A stretch of 64,000 nucleotides of DNA from a candidate division WOR-1 bacterium RIFOXYB2_FULL_45_9 (GTDB taxonomy: Bacteria > Margulisbacteria > WOR-1 > O2-12-FULL-45-9 > XYB2-FULL-48-7): the NCBI GenBank assembly GCA_001771575.1, contig MEUD01000001.1:479277-543276 (forward strand). Reading direction: 5' to 3'. The position numbers were made by a program, and so were the translations under genes. Within the stretch, counting starts at the first letter, position 1. Every line of letters starts with the position of its first letter. The notes beneath the pieces were generated by a model. It made no database searches. It saw nothing but the letters and a program-made list of their open reading frames with translations, and was not told where the DNA came from. Shown here in pieces: positions 60,498-64,000 of this stretch.

Positions 60498-61276
60498 TGG
60501 CTTTTATCCTTGGCAAATAATTGGATTGTATTATTAATGTAAACGTCTTTCTCTTCGTATGGAAATGGAAATTCCCTGCACCCTTCAGAAAAGAGCTTGC
60601 TCATTACCAGTTTTAACCCGGCCCGCTCGAAAAGCTTTTTAAAATCGCGCGGATAAGCGAAGAGACTTCCTTCGTTTTCCAGGATCAGGACCATTTTTTT
60701 GCTCACTCTGGCTATTTCCCGGAAAATATAATTATATTTTGGATGGATATTGACCAGGACCGAATGGCAAAAGACCAGGTCATATTCGGCGGTCGGGATC
60801 TTTCTAATTTCCAGCGGGGCGCTGCCGACGATCAACCTGCTATCCCCGGCCATTTCCGGAAAAACCGTTTGGGACATTTCAACCGCTTTGGGACCGATCT
60901 CTATCCCGGTGAGATTCTTAAAACCAAGCTTATGGAGATAATTGAGGGACCGCCCAACGTTACAGCCGAGTTCCAGGATCTTGCTCTCTTTATTGAGATA
61001 CGGCAGAACTTCTTTAAATAGTTCAACCAGAGAACTGTCTTCCTTAATATATGTCTCCGGCCGGTCGGCGCTCCCTTCGGTCCCCTGTCTCTGCCAGCGT
61101 TTTGCCAGATCCGAAGAAGCCAGCGGCGGTTGGAGCCCCAGCCCACCCAAGATAGCCGCCAGCCTTAAATATTGATATTTCAGGTAACGGTTGTTCAAGA
61201 CCAATTGACTGGCCCGATATTGTAATTTCAACGCTAAAGCGGAAACGATTCTTTTTAATGTTTTCAAGATCAACAT
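60494..61276 (-). CDS. class I SAM-dependent methyltransferase
   Basis: 260 residues from the ATG at 61276. The SAM-binding motif ILELGCNVGRSLNYLHK (about 93-109), the acidic LTGIEIGPKAVEMS and YDLVFCHSVLVNIHPKYNY are methyltransferase signatures. The N-terminal 70 residues are helical and basic. It probably methylates a sugar. SD AAGGAG sits directly before the ATG, so a TTG start one codon later is also plausible; a longer in-frame start overlaps the SDR gene. Confidence 0.78.
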   Translation of the reverse strand: MLILKTLKRIVSALALKLQYRASQLVLNNRYLKYQYLRLAAILGGLGLQPPLASSDLAKRWQRQGTEGSADRPETYIKEDSSLVELFKEVLPYLNKESKILELGCNVGRSLNYLHKLGFKNLTGIEIGPKAVEMSQTVFPEMAGDSRLIVGSAPLEIRKIPTAEYDLVFCHSVLVNIHPKYNYIFREIARVSKKMVLILENEGSLFAYPRDFKKLFERAGLKLVMSKLFSEGCREFPFPYEEKDVYINNTIQLFAKDKSH

Positions 61277-61283
61277 ACTCCTT

Positions 61284-62042
61284 TTACCAGGCGCTCCAGC
61301 CGCCATCGACGCTTAAAACTTCGCCGGTTACGTAATCGGACATCGAAGAAGCCAGGTACAAACAGGCATTGGCAACGTCGCCGGCGCTCCCCCACTTCTT
61401 CTGCGGCGTCCGGTCCAAAGTGAACTGGTACAGATCTTTATTCTGCTTAAAATTGTCAGCATAGGAGGTTTCGCAAAAACCGGGAGCAATGACGTTAACA
61501 TTAATGCTATGCCCCGCCCATTCGACCGCCAAACACTTGGTCAACGTAATGATCCCTCCCTTTGAAGCGCCGTAAGCGGAAAGATCGGGGAGCCCCAAAG
61601 TCCCAATAATCGAGGCCAGATTAATAATCTTCCCGGCTTTTTGCTTAACCATAAGACGTCCAACCTCTCGGCACATCAGATAAACAGTGCCGAGGTTGGT
61701 GTTAATGACCTTCTGCCACTCTTCGGTCCCGATCTCCAGGAACGGTTTGCGAAATCGGATCCCGGCATTATTGACCAGGACGTCAAAACGGCCGAACATG
61801 GCCAACGCCTGGCCAATAAAATCGACGACGATTTTCTCCTCCGAAACGTCGCCGGCATAGGTCAAAACCCGGTCGTCGGCAAAGCCCTCTGCCTTTTTCA
61901 AACCGGCCAGATCGGCCGGATCGCGGGAGATCAGGGCAAGCTTGGCCCCCTCCCGGTAAAAAAGCTTCGCCGTTTCCAGGCCAATCCCTTTCCCCGCTCC
62001 GGTAATGACGCAAACCTTATCCTTCAATATTTCTTTTTCCAT
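61284..62042 (-). CDS. short-chain dehydrogenase/reductase
   Basis: 252 residues, classical SDR. TGAGKGIGLETAKLF (15-29), VNNAGIRFRKP (about 91-101), LASIIGTLGLPD with the catalytic Ser and YGASKGG (YxxxK, about 157-163). The ending DYVTGEVLSVDGGW is standard. The substrate is probably a polyol or keto product made in this cluster, e.g. the adjacent AroB-like cyclase product (inference). Confidence 0.9.
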   Translation of the reverse strand: MEKEILKDKVCVITGAGKGIGLETAKLFYREGAKLALISRDPADLAGLKKAEGFADDRVLTYAGDVSEEKIVVDFIGQALAMFGRFDVLVNNAGIRFRKPFLEIGTEEWQKVINTNLGTVYLMCREVGRLMVKQKAGKIINLASIIGTLGLPDLSAYGASKGGIITLTKCLAVEWAGHSINVNVIAPGFCETSYADNFKQNKDLYQFTLDRTPQKKWGSAGDVANACLYLASSMSDYVTGEVLSVDGGWSAW

Positions 62043-62051
62043 ATTTCACTC

Positions 62052-63179
62052 CTATATAATGGTCGCTTGGAACGCTTGCTCGATCAGGGCGAAAGGCACG
62101 TCATTATAAACGGTGCTCCGACCGATCTCCTTGACCAAAACCATTCTGATCGCGTGATCTTTTCGTTTCTTGTCTTTCTTGACGTTGCGGAGACACTCTT
62201 TGATCAACACTCCACGATCAAAGCCGATCTTGGTTGAATCGACGGAGACCGGAAGCTGGTATTGCTCAAAAATCCTTTGCTGAGCCGCGGCCGTTTCGTC
62301 CGTAAGCCCCAAATGGTTCCGGGCAATGAACACCGCCGCCATGATCCCCAACGCGACCCCCTCGCCATGCCGATAAGTATCCCCTTTTTCGGTCACGGTG
62401 GATACTTCGATCGCGTGGCCAAGTGTGTGCCCGTAATTAAGTTTTAGCCGGGCTCCCCCTTCATGGACATCGCCGGTCACGTGCTCGATCTTGATCTCGA
62501 TCGATCGCTCGATCACCTTCAGCAGATCCGCTTCCTCTTTTTTCAGGATCGCGACCCGCCGGCCCAAAAGAAACTGGAAGAAATTGGCGTCCGCGATGAT
62601 CGCGCATTTGATCGCCTCGGCCAGACCGGCCCGGTAATCGCGAAGCGGCAAAGCGTCGATAAAATCAAGATCGATCAGGTTAATGATCGGATGGTAATAA
62701 CTGCCGATCGCGTTGATCGTTTTACGAAAGTTAATGGCGACCTTCCCGCCCAAACTGCTGTCGATCATCGCCATCAGGGTCGTCGGGACATGGACCAGAT
62801 TAATCCCGCGCAAATATGTACTGGCAACAAAGCCCCCCAGATCGCCGACCACTCCGCCGCCAACCGCGATCAGCGTCGAATCGCGGGAAAAGTCCTGGCT
62901 TTCCAGGAGACCGTAGATCTTGAGCGCTTCGTTGATATTCTTGTTGACCTTCCCTCCCTCGAGCGGATGGAGAAGGACGCGGAAACCGGCGGCCCGCAGG
63001 CTGGCGGCCAGTTTGTCATTGATTGAGGCTTCGAAATAATTATCGTAAACGATCAAAACGTCGCGATTCCTGGTCCGCTCGGCCAGCAACCCGGCCAGCT
63101 CGGTAAGGGTCCCCCGCCCGATCAGGAGCGGGTAACTCGACCGGTCAAAAACGACTTCTTTTTTAATCAATATGCTCAT
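62052..63179 (-). CDS. AroB-like 3-dehydroquinate synthase-family cyclase
   Basis: 375 residues. NAD-binding GGGVVGDLGGFVA (about 107-119), the zinc ligands E188 (GLAEAIK), H251 (GHTLGHA) and H271 (YRHGEGVA), plus K230, R244 and N248, all as in DHQ synthase; the C-terminal KKDKKRKDHA also fits. It begins inside a glycan operon between a CMP-transferase-like gene and an SDR, so it may make a cyclitol-type precursor; or it is the cell's ordinary AroB captured here. No other shikimate gene is near. Confidence 0.85.
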   Translation of the reverse strand: MSILIKKEVVFDRSSYPLLIGRGTLTELAGLLAERTRNRDVLIVYDNYFEASINDKLAASLRAAGFRVLLHPLEGGKVNKNINEALKIYGLLESQDFSRDSTLIAVGGGVVGDLGGFVASTYLRGINLVHVPTTLMAMIDSSLGGKVAINFRKTINAIGSYYHPIINLIDLDFIDALPLRDYRAGLAEAIKCAIIADANFFQFLLGRRVAILKKEEADLLKVIERSIEIKIEHVTGDVHEGGARLKLNYGHTLGHAIEVSTVTEKGDTYRHGEGVALGIMAAVFIARNHLGLTDETAAAQQRIFEQYQLPVSVDSTKIGFDRGVLIKECLRNVKKDKKRKDHAIRMVLVKEIGRSTVYNDVPFALIEQAFQATII

Positions 63180-63844
63180 TTTAGTGGTTGGAAAAAGCCG
63201 GCATTTACCATCAGCTCGGCAATCTCAAAATCTTCCGGCGTGTCTATGTCGTGCCCCTCAAAATGATCGATGTTCTTGATGTAAGGCTTATCACCGATCC
63301 GGCGGTGGCGGCTCTGAAACAGATCCCGCCGAAAGACGTACAGGGACGATTGTTCGATCACGACCGGATCGATGTCCTGGGTCCGCGGCGTAGGCAGGTC
63401 AAGTGAATAATTAAGCGGCTTTCCCCTGAACCAGGCAAATTTCTTGAAAGCGTAAGCGGTAAAAGCGGAATCGTGCTCGCCGGAGACCACCTTGTCGATA
63501 CATTCGGCGATCGTCGCCGGCTTAAGGAACGGCGAAGTGATGTGGAGTAAAACAATAATGTCGGCATCGGATAATTTCAGGAACTCACCGATGATATCCT
63601 GGATCGTCGCGGTCTGGGTATCGAGCGACTTCGGCCGTTCGAGAAAAGTATACTTCAAGTCGGCCTCGATGTGCTTCGTAATGCTCGGCTCTGAAGCAAA
63701 TAAGACCAGATCGTTTAAGGCTTTTACCTTGTTCAGCGCCCGCAGGGAATAGTTGATCAGCGGCACCCCCCCCAGCAGTTTGACGTTCTTGGACGGGACC
63801 CGTTCACTGTTCAATCGTGATGGGACAAAGGCGACGATTTTCAT
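63176..63844 (-). CDS. NeuA/KdsB-like CMP-sugar cytidylyltransferase
   Basis: 222 residues. VAFVPSRLNSERVPSKNVKL contains the NTP-binding R..S.R.P.KN motif, followed by GGVPLINYSLRAL, LHITSPFLKP (cf. LQPTSPLR), and the C-terminal FEGHDIDTPEDFEIAELM, which is strongly typical of the NeuA/PseF family (IDTxxD). It overlaps the AroB-like gene by ATGA and the partial gene upstream by ATGA. Confidence 0.86.
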   Translation of the reverse strand: MKIVAFVPSRLNSERVPSKNVKLLGGVPLINYSLRALNKVKALNDLVLFASEPSITKHIEADLKYTFLERPKSLDTQTATIQDIIGEFLKLSDADIIVLLHITSPFLKPATIAECIDKVVSGEHDSAFTAYAFKKFAWFRGKPLNYSLDLPTPRTQDIDPVVIEQSSLYVFRRDLFQSRHRRIGDKPYIKNIDHFEGHDIDTPEDFEIAELMVNAGFFQPLK

Positions 63845-64000
63845 AAAACTCCTTTGCCGCTAAGCGCGGACTTCACATATTTGTACAAATTAGCTTCGTA
63901 ATTATCATTGTATTTATAATTTAAAAAGTTAAGGTCCTTTTTAAAGCCCCGGATCGCGTTAGCCAGCTGATCGGCTTGATCGACATAAACAACCGGCTGG
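63841..64000 (-). CDS. C-terminal fragment of an unidentified glycan-locus protein
   Basis: The frame enters from the right edge and ends at TGA 63843-63841. The visible C-terminus contains QPVVYVDQADQLANAIRG, then FLNYKYNDNYEANLYKYV. PVVYVDxxDQLAxAI resembles the end of CDP-glycerol-type or related transferases, but 52 residues are not enough for a family call. It is the upstream neighbour of the CMP-transferase gene. Confidence 0.55.
   Translation of the reverse strand, partial: QPVVYVDQADQLANAIRGFKKDLNFLNYKYNDNYEANLYKYVKSALSGKGVL

Overview
The window looks like chromosome from an uncultivated diderm bacterium. Signs of an outer membrane are a signal-peptide beta-barrel ending in Phe, a LolA-like carrier beside a Lol/MacB-type ABC exporter, and a large surface-glycan locus. 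The gene mix (DUF5752 with OtsA/OtsB and TreT, DUF5679, PF17131-type LolA, DUF1622) made me think of Candidatus Margulisbacteria/Saganbacteria-type lineages, but no 16S rRNA or ribosomal protein lies here, so that is only a guess. No rRNA, tRNA, intact transposase, prophage or CRISPR array was seen.

Layout. 1-3.1 kb: a trehalose-type compatible-solute operon on the minus strand (OtsA-like, OtsB-like, DUF5752, start of TreT). 3.2-8.1 kb: an export unit of two FtsX-type permeases, a LolD-type ATPase, a LolA-like periplasmic carrier and an outer-membrane barrel. 8.1-10.5 kb: a P-type cation ATPase. 10.7-14.7 kb: small membrane or secreted proteins (GyrI-like, TMEM175-like, DUF1622, SH3b), interrupted by purine-rich degenerate repeats that follow three stop codons. 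14.7-20.9 kb: an epimerase, uvrA, a GNAT protein, an RluE-like pseudouridine synthase, crcB and hisI. 21-25 kb: an island with a KilA-N protein and a single-chain restriction-modification enzyme, visibly more A+T-rich in its middle and flanked by palindromes. 25.2-31.7 kb: dnaE, a DUF5679 mini-protein, an unrecognised charged protein, queE and a WecA/TagO-like phosphosugar transferase. 31.8-64 kb: a 32-kb one-directional surface-glycan locus that runs off the right edge.

The glycan locus reads from high to low coordinates. It holds enzymes for several activated sugars: Gmd/Rmd for GDP-6-deoxyhexose; RfbF with SDR, cupin and RmlD-like enzymes for a CDP- or dTDP-deoxysugar; LegB-like, two NeuB-family synthases and three CMP-transferase-like proteins for nonulosonic-type acids; and an AroB-like cyclase with an SDR. 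It also has at least six glycosyltransferases, two SPASM radical-SAM proteins, a Wzy-like polymerase and two large unrecognised GT-B-like proteins. Most neighbours overlap by ATGA or TAATG, implying translational coupling. WecA just downstream could supply the lipid-linked primer.

Expression signals are unusually readable. Genes inside operons have strong Shine-Dalgarno sequences. Several first genes (P-type ATPase, uvrA, rluE, dnaE, wecA) instead carry a near-consensus -10 box 5-10 nt before the ATG and no Shine-Dalgarno, which predicts leaderless mRNAs. Other oddities are an apparent ATT start codon, a classical -1 slippery heptamer in a glycosyltransferase overlap, palindromes built on stop codons, and a dispersed G-rich degenerate repeat.
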